Shown here: one piece after another, positions 8,290 through 17,123 of the stretch | How positions within the stretch are numbered: the first letter of the stretch is position 1 | Layout: each line of letters begins with the position of its first letter | Origin: Granulosicoccaceae bacterium | Lineage (GTDB): Bacteria > Pseudomonadota > Gammaproteobacteria > Granulosicoccales > Granulosicoccaceae | Direction: 5' to 3' | Assembly (NCBI GenBank): GCA_020629835.1 | Contig: JAHDCO010000009.1 | Location: 19,722-83,721, forward strand | DNA length: 64,000 bases | Translations under genes and position numbers: made by a program | Notes under the pieces: model-generated | Seen by the model: the letters and a program-made list of their open reading frames with translations, nothing else | What the model was told of the DNA's origin: nothing | The model's database searches: none

Positions 8290-9012
8290 TCAGCTGTCCG
8301 TTTTTTCCAGCCGAGCTTTGGCATTTTTACGTCCGTCTTTAAGTTTACTGCCCGCCTCTTCAGACAACTTCTTGGCTTTGTTTTTGACTTTGCCCAGCGC
8401 GCCGTCGTCTTTCATGGCTTCCTGAGCTTTGGCTTTCACTTTTTCTAATGTGCCGTTGCCTTTCATGGCGTTTTGGGCTTTATCCTTGACTTTGCCCAAA
8501 GCGCCATCGTCTTGTATGGCCTTTTTCGCTCTGTTTTTTACCTTGCCCAAAGCGCCATCATCTTTTAAAGCTTTTTTTGCCTTGCCCTTAACTTTGCCTA
8601 GAGCGCCGTCTTCTTTCATGGCTTTTTTTGCTTTGTTTTTTACCTTGCCCAAAGCGCCGTCATCTTTAAAAGCCCCTTGCGCTTTCAGCTTCGCTTTGCC
8701 TATCGCGCCATCGTCTTTCAATGCCTCTTGGGCTTTGACTTTCGCCTTGCCCAAAGCACCGTCTTCTTGCAATGCGTGCTGGGCTTTTAACTTCGCTTTA
8801 CCCAGAGGCTTATCGCTTTGAAACGCTGCGTGGGTTTTGTCTTTTATTTTATCTCCAGCGTTTGACAGGTCGTTAAGGTCGGGCAGAATGCCAGGATCGG
8901 CAGCAACCTTTGCGTCGTGGCTGTGAGCGATAACCCAGCGTCGTTCATTAAGTGCATTCATCAACAACCAAACAATGATTAATGCAAACAGGAGAGTGGC
9001 GATAAGAAACAT
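8290..9012 (-). CDS. Membrane-anchored protein with eight 17-residue charged repeats
   Basis: 240 residues. An N-terminal membrane segment (residues 2-18) is followed by a linker and then about eight tandem 17-residue units plus a degenerate first one (about 60-215). The consensus is ALKDDGALGKVKNKAKK, and a basic C-terminal tail follows. Each unit carries a conserved D-G-A-L-G-K-[VA]-K core and is rich in Lys, Ala, Asp and Glu, which suggests amphipathic helices broken at Gly, somewhat like LEA or CsbD-type stress proteins. I do not recognise the family. The DNA repeats (51 bp) have diverged between copies, so the array is not a recent expansion. Confidence 0.75.
   Translation of the reverse strand: MFLIATLLFALIIVWLLMNALNERRWVIAHSHDAKVAADPGILPDLNDLSNAGDKIKDKTHAAFQSDKPLGKAKLKAQHALQEDGALGKAKVKAQEALKDDGAIGKAKLKAQGAFKDDGALGKVKNKAKKAMKEDGALGKVKGKAKKALKDDGALGKVKNRAKKAIQDDGALGKVKDKAQNAMKGNGTLEKVKAKAQEAMKDDGALGKVKNKAKKLSEEAGSKLKDGRKNAKARLEKTDS
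8300..8830 (-). repeat. Array of 51-bp coding repeats (17 residues each)
   Basis: On the plus strand the units recur as variants of GCGCCGTCGTCTTTCATGGC spaced 51 bp apart. They encode the DGALGK-type units of the repeat protein. About eight full units and one degenerate unit can be aligned by eye. Confidence 0.8.
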
Positions 9013-9266
9013 AGTTAGTCTTCATGTTGGTGCTTGAGCAACAGTTTACCAGTGGTCATCTTGACCATGGCAGCACCACCGCGTGAGGTATCATTTGGCA
9101 AGCCACGCGCGCACTATCACGCACCGAATTGACGCAAAACAACTCGGATGTATTGTGCTGAGAGTTCCCGCAACGCGTTGGACTGCAACGAGCGTAAAGG
9201 CCTGTCAATGCCATAGCTATCCCGAGCGCTGTGTCGTGCTCGGTTACTGCTTTATGGCTGGATGCC

Positions 9267-10223
9267 TTATGCGAGCTGGCTTTGGATATCCTGTAACGAG
9301 GGCAGATCTGCACCACGTCGTGTACAGGTAATGGACGCTGCAGTAAGGGCAAAGTGTAAGCAGCCATTCAAATCCAGCTGCCCCCCCAACCTGGCTTTAC
9401 TTTCGTGCGACATCTCAATATGTTGGTGCGTAACCAACCAATGAAGTACCGCGGCTTGAAATGTGTCACCTGCGCCAACGGTGTCTTCAACGGTAATGGC
9501 AACACCGGGTAATGCGGCTTGGTTTCCATGGGCATCCAACGCCATGGCCCCGTCAGGCCCACGAGTCACGAACGCCACCTGAGCACCGAGCGCTATGCAC
9601 CGTTTCAAAAACGCATCATATTGACCTGGGCCCATAAGAGCATCCACATCTTCATCGCTCGCTTTGATGATAAAGGCGTGTTGGCCAAACGCTTCAAAGG
9701 CGTGCTGCCATAGAGCGATGTCCGGCTCAACCATTAACCGCAAATTCGGGTCATAACTGATCGCACAACGCTCAGCTTCCTGGCTAGCCAGCTTTTGAAG
9801 CGTCGCTCCAGTATCGGCTAATACCGTACTGTAAGATGCAAAATGCAGAATCTTTATATCGCTTGGTAGTGTGCTTGGTACATCGTTCAGCTGTAGCGTG
9901 GCATCGGCGGTGTTGTCTGTGTAAAACACGTACTTTGCCGAACCATCGATTTGTTTTTCAACAATGGCCAGGGTCGTGTTTTGATCGGTCTGTACACACA
10001 GTGATGTGCCCACATTGTTTGAGGCAATGTGGCGCGACATACGACGACCGAATGGGTCGGTACTAAGCTTTGTAAAGTAGGCACTTTCATGACCGAGGCG
10101 AGACAAGCCGATTGCCACGTTAAGTGGAGAACCACCCACTGCACCACTAAGGGCTATGTGGTTTTGGTCGGGGTCTGAATCGACAAACAAATCGAACAGA
10201 GCGTCTCCACAACTTAAAAACAT
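9267..10223 (-). CDS. PfkB-family carbohydrate kinase (fructokinase-like)
   Basis: 318 residues, close to the family norm. Both PfkB signatures are present: GGSPLNVAIGLSRLG near residues 30-44, and the C-terminal DTVGAGDTFQAAVL with the anion-hole GAGD and catalytic Asp. It phosphorylates a sugar or sugar-like substrate with ATP in the cytoplasm. Fructose is the usual assignment for this subgroup, but the sequence does not prove it. It starts 2 bp after the stop of the amidinotransferase gene on the same strand, so the two are co-transcribed. Confidence 0.85.
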   Translation of the reverse strand: MFLSCGDALFDLFVDSDPDQNHIALSGAVGGSPLNVAIGLSRLGHESAYFTKLSTDPFGRRMSRHIASNNVGTSLCVQTDQNTTLAIVEKQIDGSAKYVFYTDNTADATLQLNDVPSTLPSDIKILHFASYSTVLADTGATLQKLASQEAERCAISYDPNLRLMVEPDIALWQHAFEAFGQHAFIIKASDEDVDALMGPGQYDAFLKRCIALGAQVAFVTRGPDGAMALDAHGNQAALPGVAITVEDTVGAGDTFQAAVLHWLVTHQHIEMSHESKARLGGQLDLNGCLHFALTAASITCTRRGADLPSLQDIQSQLA

Positions 10224-10225
10224 GC

Positions 10226-11362
10226 CTAGCGTCCTTCTCTAAGTAGGGTTCCGGGTACCTGATTTGGAAAGTAATCCTCACAGCTTCCTTCCCGGTACAC
10301 ATCACCGGTGGCGCAGTGTAAACCGCCACCGAATGGATAGGCATCTCGGAATGGCACGGGGATAACGTTCATGCCCAGCTTATCCATCTGTTCTTGCTGA
10401 TATACCTCACTGGCCTCTACCACCACCGTTTTGTGATCAATGATCAAACAGTTCATGGACAACCAGATACTGGAGTAACACAACGGCGGAGGTTGGTTAT
10501 GCGACGGCGGTGCTGCATCAACAATTTCCCAGTCATTGGCTTCGAAAATTTTTCGTTGTGCTTCCGGGAGTTTCCGATTTGGGTTATTAATGATGAGGCC
10601 GGGGCGCAGCGGCACGAACGTGGCGTCAATGTGGATGGGATAGGGGTCTCCGGGGAAATTTACCGCGTGTACCCGATGATCCGGAAAGTGGCGTTGCAGC
10701 CACTCCATGCCGCGACGATTGGTGGTTAGCCCGTGCTGTACAAACAAGTCCTTACCCAATCGGCACACATCGGCTGCATCGAACAGAGGTTCATGTTCTG
10801 TCGTGACGAAGTCTAAATCTGCCGTGCGCTGAAGCCGTTCATCCAAGGTGATTTCATCAAAATAACCCGCCTGATATGAGCGGTCATCAAGGCGTGGTCT
10901 TGGGGCTTGTTCCCACCGAAAATTAGGATCTTCATCAAAGTAACGCTGCATTAAGTCGTGGTACGCGAGGTACTCAAAGTAGCGACAGCGAAACGACATG
11001 GGGGCGGATAAAATCTCCGAGCCAACCGTTAGCAACACGTCTCTTGGGGGCATGCAGCCAAACTGACTGGCGGTTGAAAAATCCGGCGTATTGACCGCTT
11101 GATTCCATTGGATGGGAGTCGGTCGATCTACCGTTATGCCACGAGCCTCCAGGGTTTTAGCCAGGTTATCCAGTTGTGCGTTTGCCTTTTCCACCGTCTC
11201 CAATGGTCGGGGGCCCCACATGCCGCGCATGTCGCTGTCTTCAGGCACTTTGGCCTCGGTTGCAGGCTCACTCGGTGGGATACAGGTGTGATCCGCGCGC
11301 CCAACAATGACATGTTTCAGCGGGTCGAACTCGTTCCAGGAATTGACTATGGTGTTGCTCAT
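10226..11362 (-). CDS. Glycine amidinotransferase-like enzyme
   Basis: 378 residues, similar in length to eukaryotic AGAT and bacterial inosamine-phosphate amidinotransferases. The Asp-His-Cys triad is visible as FDAADVCR (Asp195/198), HIDATFVPLRPG (His244) and GGGLHCATGD (Cys350). Family members move the amidino group of arginine to an amine such as glycine, giving guanidinoacetate and ornithine. The acceptor cannot be read from sequence. It leads a two-gene operon with the PfkB-type kinase, which suggests a sugar-like or inositol-like amine could be involved (inference). Confidence 0.85.
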   Translation of the reverse strand: MSNTIVNSWNEFDPLKHVIVGRADHTCIPPSEPATEAKVPEDSDMRGMWGPRPLETVEKANAQLDNLAKTLEARGITVDRPTPIQWNQAVNTPDFSTASQFGCMPPRDVLLTVGSEILSAPMSFRCRYFEYLAYHDLMQRYFDEDPNFRWEQAPRPRLDDRSYQAGYFDEITLDERLQRTADLDFVTTEHEPLFDAADVCRLGKDLFVQHGLTTNRRGMEWLQRHFPDHRVHAVNFPGDPYPIHIDATFVPLRPGLIINNPNRKLPEAQRKIFEANDWEIVDAAPPSHNQPPPLCYSSIWLSMNCLIIDHKTVVVEASEVYQQEQMDKLGMNVIPVPFRDAYPFGGGLHCATGDVYREGSCEDYFPNQVPGTLLREGR

Positions 11363-11461
11363 AGGAAGATGCTCTGGGCTGTGTAAAAAATCCGACGCAA
11401 GTTTAATCGAGAAAATCGATGTGAGGGGGCAAGCTCTGAAGAAACCAACGAATTGATGACC

Positions 11462-12112
11462 TTATTGCCCAAACGTTTTTGCATCCGTCAGATAGTCTTT
11501 CTCGGCGGACGTGTTCGGGCGACCTAGCACCGCATTCCGGTGCGGAAAGCGCCCGAAACGTCGGATGATATCTCGGTGTTCGATCGCTGAAGGGATGCCA
11601 TTGGTAATACCCAACTGGGTGAACAGCGACACACACTGTTCCTGGTCGGGCAAAGACTCTGAGTGCATAAGCGGCATGATGGCAAATTGCGCCTGCGCGG
11701 TGGTCAATCCCTCCAGCTGGCCGCTGCTGATTAAATAGTTGGACAAGGCAAGCGCTTGTATATCGGTGGAAAAAGCCCGAGCATCGCCGCGATTCAGATT
11801 GCGGCTGAATTGATCGGTCACCAGGATCGCGCCCAGTAGACTTTCAGTGTTATCGATGCCCCACCGGGCTAACGTGAGGGCGGTTACTGGTGGTAAAACC
11901 GTGTCAGCCGCCAGAGTTTCCCACAGCGAACCAAAGCGATCCTTGATGGTTTGATCCAGAGCCGGGGAGGATACAAACCACTGTTTCGGGGTCAGTTCGT
12001 CGAACCAGAACGTAACAACCTGGCCCCAAGTGTCTGAATCTAGTACTACTTTCTGTTCGGGCATAACCGGTACGAGCTCGATGGTATGAAATGAGCGTAG
12101 GTTCCCACCCAT
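11462..12112 (-). CDS. DUF924 family protein
   Basis: 216 residues from the first ATG. A second in-frame ATG at 12064 (MPEQKVVL) would give 200 residues and may be the true start. Characteristic DUF924 motifs are FWFDELTPKQWF near the N-terminus, LILTDQFSRN-like (ILVTDQFSRNLNRG), FAIMPLMHSE and FGRFPHRNAVLGRPNTSAE near the C-terminus. It is a soluble helical protein; the biochemical role of the family is not established. It stands alone between the amidinotransferase and the acetate kinase fusion on the same strand. Confidence 0.85.
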   Translation of the reverse strand: MGGNLRSFHTIELVPVMPEQKVVLDSDTWGQVVTFWFDELTPKQWFVSSPALDQTIKDRFGSLWETLAADTVLPPVTALTLARWGIDNTESLLGAILVTDQFSRNLNRGDARAFSTDIQALALSNYLISSGQLEGLTTAQAQFAIMPLMHSESLPDQEQCVSLFTQLGITNGIPSAIEHRDIIRRFGRFPHRNAVLGRPNTSAEKDYLTDAKTFGQ

Positions 12113-12198
12113 TAGGATGGCGCGTCACCGCCGATTCTAACCGTTAATTCGCTAGCCGAACGTCTAGTTAAGTACCGTATACGCACTCAGTTGTGCGA

Positions 12199-13968
12199 TT
12201 ACGTCTGGCAAGCGCCTTCACCCATTTGTTTTACCCCGCCTTCCTCATCGATGTCTGTGACGGATAATCCTCCGGATGCGCCCCCACCCAATTCGGCTGC
12301 GTTCGCCTCGTCGGTGTCGATGTGCATTTCCAGAACGTAGCTGTCTTTTACTCGCACTAACACATCGCCAAAGATCAAACTGCGCTCACCACCCAGGACA
12401 GAAACAGACACTTCATCTTTATCCTTCACTCCGAACTGTTCGGCATCGTTAGGGTGCATATGGATGTGTCGCCGCGCGCAGATGAGGCCTTCTTTTAACG
12501 TGACCGTTCCTTTTGGGCCCTCCAAAGTGATGGGGGCTGAATTCGCAACGTTACCCGAATCACGCACCGGTGCATCCACGCCTAAGCGAAACTCATCGGT
12601 TCGTGATACCTCCACCTGGTTGACGCCACGCAGCGGGCCAAGAACGCGCACGCCGTCTATGCGGTGGCGAGGACCGATTAGGTTCACACGTTCCTTACAG
12701 GCGAATTGCCCAGGTTGAACCAACGGCTTGTCTACCGTAGGTTCTGCGCCTTCTCCAAACAAGGCCTCAAACGTTTCTTTAGTCAGATGACAGTGACGGG
12801 CGCTGACCGCGATGGGTATGCGCGGGACCGCGGTTACACGATCACTGTTAACGACGCGCGACGTTTCCCTGGCAATCATTCGCTCTTCGTTGGTTTTCAC
12901 CACAATGACATCGACTCGCGAGTGCGGCTCTGAAATAACGGCGTATTCGTCTTCTTTGGCGATTTGCGTACGGCGATTCAAATCGATATCCAATTGCACC
13001 CCTAAAAACTCAAGTCGCTGCAGAATGCGTTCTCGCATGCTGGCGCTGTTTTCGCCAATACCACCGGTAAAAACGATCGCGTCGATCCCGCCCATGGCTG
13101 CTGCATAGGCTCCAACGTATTTTCGCGCTCGGTGAGCAAATACATTTATGGCTAGCTGTGCGCGATCGTCGGAGTTGGCGGCGGCCTGCTCAATATCGCG
13201 CAAGTCATTACCGATTCCCGACAGGCCTTTTAAGCCACTGTGCTTGTTTAACAGTTCGTTTACCGAAGCGGCGTCGTGTTCGCCGGTTTGCAGTAATTGA
13301 AGAATAACGCCTGCGTCCACATCGCCAGAACGGGTACCCATAACCAACCCCTCCAGCGGCGTATTACCCATGCTGGTTTCAGCTGACCGACCGTATTCCA
13401 CTGCACAGGCACTGGCGCCGTTGCCCAAGTGCAACGTGACAAGCCGCAGTGAATCCAGAGGGCGCTGTAAAAACCCAGCGGCGACCCCGGCGGCATATTC
13501 ATGAGAGATGCCGTGAAAACCGAATCGGCGGATGCTGTGCTTCTTGGCGGTGTCGAAGTCAATCGCGTAGGTGGAGGCGCGTCGTGGCATACGCGCATGA
13601 AACGCAGTATCAAATACGGCCACGTTAGGTTTGCCAGGAAACTGTTGCTCGGACGCTTTAATTGCAACCAGTGCAAACGGGTTATGCATCGGAGCAGCCG
13701 GGCTCCACTGTTCGATCGCGGTGATGACTGTGTCGTCGACTTGAGTGGGTGCTCGAAATGCATCGCCGCCGTGTACCACGCGATGGCCTATCGCATGGAT
13801 GTTGAAGCGATCGAGTTCGGTAAACATCTCTGCCAAGGCTTGCTGATGACTTTGGCCTTCATCCGATGACAATCGCTCGCGCCGACCTTCATGCACAACG
13901 CTCTCGTTGTTATCAAAAACAGCGTATTTAAGGCTGGATGAACCGCAGTTAATAACTAGTGTATTCAT
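12199..13968 (-). CDS. Acetate kinase fused to PduL-type phosphotransacylase
   Basis: 589 residues against about 400 for acetate kinase and about 210 for PduL. Residues 1-370 carry the AckA motifs NCGSSSLKY, GHRVVHGG, FDTAFH (Asp120), GFHGISHEY, HLGNGAS, GTRSGDVD (Arg213) and NEERMIARE. Residues 383-565 are a full PduL domain with zinc-ligand motifs ARHCHLT (His392, His394) and ARRHIHM (His501, His503), plus LVQPGQFACKE and EMHIDTDEANAAE. One polypeptide could convert acyl-CoA plus phosphate to acyl phosphate (PduL) and then to acid plus ATP (AckA), or run in reverse. No microcompartment shell gene is nearby. The acyl chain (acetyl or propionyl) is uncertain. Confidence 0.92.
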   Translation of the reverse strand: MNTLVINCGSSSLKYAVFDNNESVVHEGRRERLSSDEGQSHQQALAEMFTELDRFNIHAIGHRVVHGGDAFRAPTQVDDTVITAIEQWSPAAPMHNPFALVAIKASEQQFPGKPNVAVFDTAFHARMPRRASTYAIDFDTAKKHSIRRFGFHGISHEYAAGVAAGFLQRPLDSLRLVTLHLGNGASACAVEYGRSAETSMGNTPLEGLVMGTRSGDVDAGVILQLLQTGEHDAASVNELLNKHSGLKGLSGIGNDLRDIEQAAANSDDRAQLAINVFAHRARKYVGAYAAAMGGIDAIVFTGGIGENSASMRERILQRLEFLGVQLDIDLNRRTQIAKEDEYAVISEPHSRVDVIVVKTNEERMIARETSRVVNSDRVTAVPRIPIAVSARHCHLTKETFEALFGEGAEPTVDKPLVQPGQFACKERVNLIGPRHRIDGVRVLGPLRGVNQVEVSRTDEFRLGVDAPVRDSGNVANSAPITLEGPKGTVTLKEGLICARRHIHMHPNDAEQFGVKDKDEVSVSVLGGERSLIFGDVLVRVKDSYVLEMHIDTDEANAAELGGGASGGLSVTDIDEEGGVKQMGEGACQT

Positions 13969-14047
13969 ACTGATCTTGACTCGCTTTGTGGACTGCTGAT
14001 CCCTGTTGGATTGCCGCTAGCGGCGTAGTAGAAATATATCGACACAG

Positions 14048-15280
14048 TTAACCGTCTAGCGGTGGGTTGGCTGGCCATCTTTGTGCCCGAGTGTTGAGTA
14101 CTTTAGAGCAAACGGTTAGCGCCAGGCTACCCAGTAAACAACTCAAGGCCATAACCCAGGTTTGACTAGGGTAATTGATGCCCTGATCGATGAACCATCC
14201 TGTTACACCCGGGCCAAGCGCTGAACTGAATACCATGCCCGCCATTACGAGACTACGAATAGCACCTAAATGTTGTGTACCGTAATTTTCTGGCCATAGC
14301 GCGCTTAAAAGCGTGCTGGAAAAACCACTGGATACCCCCAATAACATCATGTAGCACCAAAGCGCTGATGGTGCATCAAAATAAAACAACACCAGACATG
14401 CCGCGCCTAAAGGTAATAAGTACAGAGGCAAGATAGCACGCGCACTAAAGCGGTCGATCAACACACCTGCGACTAGCGCGCAGACAATATTAACCATGGC
14501 CATGCCGGCAAAAGCACTGGCAATTAATGGCGGGCTCCATTGCTTGATACTGCCGATGTGTAGCTGGTGAAAAAAGAACGAGGTACCGATGAACGCCGGC
14601 ATCAAAGTGGTGGAACACAATACCCAAAACACAGGGTCCTTAGCCGCTTGCAAACGCGTGTATTGCGGCTGATGTTGATTGGACTCGTGGTAGCCGGTGC
14701 TACCTCGCGGAAGACGTTCGACTTTCATTAACAACACAATTAATGGCAACGCAAAGCCCAGCATGACCATTCCGGCGTTTTTCCACACCTGCACCCAGGC
14801 TGTTAACCCGAGCAAAGACACCACCACGATAGGCATTATTGCTTCGCCAATTTGATGACCAAGACCGGTGATGGATATCGCACGACCTCGCTCACGTTCG
14901 TACCAGCGTCCCATAGCCGTCATGGCGGTGTGCGTCATTAAGCCCTGACCGAATAAACGTAATCCAAACAGTGTGGCACCCAACCCCCAGACAGTCGTCA
15001 CTTGAGACATGCTGAAGCACATCAACGCTAATCCCGTGCAAACCCCAGCCGCAACCCAGGCTACCGGTGCATAATCTACAACCTTGCCAACAAATACGAG
15101 CAGGGTGGCACTAGCGATGGTTGCGAGCATGTATATCCAACCAAATTCACCGTGTGTCAGTTCAAACGCATTGCGAATTTCAATGGAGAACAACGAGATA
15201 AAAAACGTTTGACCAAAGCTCGAAAACACACACAGCAAACAACCTCCGATCAACCATCGAAGGTTATGTTGAATGAACAC
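14048..15280 (-). CDS. MFS transporter, monocarboxylate-porter-like
   Basis: About 410 residues with some twelve hydrophobic segments. The start is not ATG: GTG at 15280 (or the adjacent TTG at 15283) begins VFIQHNLRWLIGG. The family loop motif appears as GRWYERERGRAISI between segments 4 and 5, and the fold is typical of the major facilitator superfamily. Its position next to the acetate kinase-PduL gene on the same strand, 80 bp away, could mean a link to organic acid transport, but this is only inference. Confidence 0.85.
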   Translation of the reverse strand: MFIQHNLRWLIGGCLLCVFSSFGQTFFISLFSIEIRNAFELTHGEFGWIYMLATIASATLLVFVGKVVDYAPVAWVAAGVCTGLALMCFSMSQVTTVWGLGATLFGLRLFGQGLMTHTAMTAMGRWYERERGRAISITGLGHQIGEAIMPIVVVSLLGLTAWVQVWKNAGMVMLGFALPLIVLLMKVERLPRGSTGYHESNQHQPQYTRLQAAKDPVFWVLCSTTLMPAFIGTSFFFHQLHIGSIKQWSPPLIASAFAGMAMVNIVCALVAGVLIDRFSARAILPLYLLPLGAACLVLFYFDAPSALWCYMMLLGVSSGFSSTLLSALWPENYGTQHLGAIRSLVMAGMVFSSALGPGVTGWFIDQGINYPSQTWVMALSCLLGSLALTVCSKVLNTRAQRWPANPPLDG

Positions 15281-15372
15281 CAACGTGTTAATAGGGTGAT
15301 GCTCTCAATGGGAACTGCACGATTTTTATAGTCAGGCTATTAATCGGTTTCATCTTGGAGCGTGTTTTTAAC

Positions 15373-16362
15373 TTATGCGTTTCCAATGATGATTCCAGCG
15401 GCGAACACCAACGAACCACCCAACAGTACCTGAAACATGGCGCGTCCCCACGGGGTTTCCATGTATTTGTTTTGAATCCAGGTTATGGCCCAAAGCTCAA
15501 CAAAAACGAACGCGATGGCAACCGTAGTTGCTATTTTGAAGTCAGGTATTAAATAAGGCAGTGTATGACCCAAGCCCCCGAGCAAGGTCATGATTCCAGA
15601 GGCAAAGCCACGTTTAATCGGCGACCCTCGTCCTGTCATAACCCCATCGTCATGGGCGGCTTCGGTAAATCCCATGGAAATGCCTGCACCTACAGACGCT
15701 GACAGTCCGATGAGAAATGTTGACCAGGTATTTCCGGTAGCAAAAGCGGCGGCAAAAATCGGCGCTAGCGTGGAAATGGACCCGTCCATCAAACCTGCCA
15801 ATCCAGGCTGCACATAAGTCAGCAGGAACTGCTTATGCGCCTTGTCGTCCTCTTCGCTTTTAACTTCCGGTGTTAGATGCTCTTCTGCCAAAGAGATGGC
15901 CGTGTTTTGATGTTTACTCTCGGCGTGGGCCAAGTCGCCCAGTAGTTTTCGAGTACCCGCATCGGTGGCTTGTGCCGCTGCCGCCAAGTAGAACCGCTCG
16001 GCGTCCTGTTCCATCTTGTTCGCCATGGCGCGTGTCTTTTCCAGCGACAACGGGCGAACTAACCAATCGGGTGCGCGTTCAAAATAGCCACTGACGTGTT
16101 CACGTCTAATAAGCGGAATATGGTCGCCAAAGCGCTGTCTATGGTGCTCAATTAGTGCGCGTCGATGGCCGTCTTCTTCGTCTGCCATACCCTCAAACAC
16201 CTTGGCACTGGCAGGGTACTCATCTCGAAGTCCGGCCGCATAGGCGCGATAAATACGGCCATCATCTTCTTCAGCCGAAATCGCCAGCGCCAGTACTTCC
16301 TGCTCAGACAAGGTTTTAAAGCGGCGTCTTAGTGAGGGAAGCCAACGTGTTTGTGTCATCAT
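15373..16362 (-). CDS. mbfA: MbfA: membrane-bound ferritin-like iron exporter
   Basis: 329 residues. The N-terminal half is a rubrerythrin/ferritin-like four-helix domain with iron-ligand glutamates in SAEEDDGRIY and MADEEDGHRR. From about residue 170 a VIT1/CCC1 membrane domain follows (GLMDGSISTLAPIFAAAF, about five segments). This arrangement is that of MbfA from Bradyrhizobium and Agrobacterium, which exports iron and protects against iron and peroxide stress. A GAGG ribosome site precedes the double ATG. It is divergent from the tungstate transporter, with only 41 bp between the start codons. Confidence 0.88.
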   Translation of the reverse strand: MMTQTRWLPSLRRRFKTLSEQEVLALAISAEEDDGRIYRAYAAGLRDEYPASAKVFEGMADEEDGHRRALIEHHRQRFGDHIPLIRREHVSGYFERAPDWLVRPLSLEKTRAMANKMEQDAERFYLAAAAQATDAGTRKLLGDLAHAESKHQNTAISLAEEHLTPEVKSEEDDKAHKQFLLTYVQPGLAGLMDGSISTLAPIFAAAFATGNTWSTFLIGLSASVGAGISMGFTEAAHDDGVMTGRGSPIKRGFASGIMTLLGGLGHTLPYLIPDFKIATTVAIAFVFVELWAITWIQNKYMETPWGRAMFQVLLGGSLVFAAGIIIGNA

Positions 16363-16403
16363 TCAAACCTCATGAAAACTCCGGGGCATCATTGTAAGGC
16401 ACC

Positions 16404-17123
16404 ATGGCCAGCTTTTCCGACGCGCTAGCTGAAGCGGTTCGACTGGTAGTTGAATTCGATGAAGACTTAGCCGAAATCATCCTGCTGTCTCTTCAGGTCA
16501 GTGGAGCTGCGGTCTTGGTAGCAGCGATAATCGGTTTGCCGCTAGGAGCCTGGCTCGCTGTACATCGCTTTCCGGGGCGAGGCATTTTGGTGTTGCTGAT
16601 TACCGCCTTGATGGGCCTACCTCCTGTGGTGGTGGGCTTAGTGGTGTACCTACTGCTATCGAATGCTGGCGCTCTGGGGCCATTGCAGTTGTTGTACACA
16701 CCAACCGCTATGATTATCGCTCAGTCCTTGTTGGTTACACCCATCGTGGCGGCCTTGTGCCGACAGCACATTGCTCGCGTCCACTCGGAATTGGCCGATC
16801 AACTCACGCTGCTTGGCATGAATCGCTGGCAGCGAATCCGAACACTCCTGTGGGAAACACGCGCTGCGCTCGCGACCACGTTATTGGCAGGCTTTGGACG
16901 GGCGATTGCCGAAGTTGGTGCGGTAATTGTGGTCGGTGGGAATATCAATCATGTCACTCGCGTGATGACGACAACTATTGCGTTGGAGACCTCAAAAGGT
17001 AACTTAAGCCTGGCGCTTGGTTTGGGGCTTGTGTTGGTGTGCATTGCTATCGCCGTTAATGTGTTGGTGATGCTGGGCACACGCGCCGTTGCACGAAACA
17101 GCACCACGGTGGACGCACTTTAA
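16404..17123 (+). CDS. tupB: TupB: tungstate ABC transporter permease
   Basis: 239 residues with about five to six membrane segments. The permease-ATPase contact loop appears as LGMNRWQRIRTLLWETRAALATTLLAGFGRAIAEVGAVIVVGG, in which the region after the EAA-type loop (FGRAIAEVGAV) is typical of TupB. It would import tungstate (or molybdate). Its stop codon overlaps the ATG of the ATPase gene (TAATG). The periplasmic binding protein TupA, usually encoded first, is absent here. Confidence 0.85.
   Translation: MASFSDALAEAVRLVVEFDEDLAEIILLSLQVSGAAVLVAAIIGLPLGAWLAVHRFPGRGILVLLITALMGLPPVVVGLVVYLLLSNAGALGPLQLLYTPTAMIIAQSLLVTPIVAALCRQHIARVHSELADQLTLLGMNRWQRIRTLLWETRAALATTLLAGFGRAIAEVGAVIVVGGNINHVTRVMTTTIALETSKGNLSLALGLGLVLVCIAIAVNVLVMLGTRAVARNSTTVDAL

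Noticed and set aside
8429..8821. Plus-strand ORF rich in Phe, Ala and Pro opposite the 17-residue repeat gene
   Set aside because: It is a mirror of the repeat array on the other strand and has no ribosome site or independent sense.
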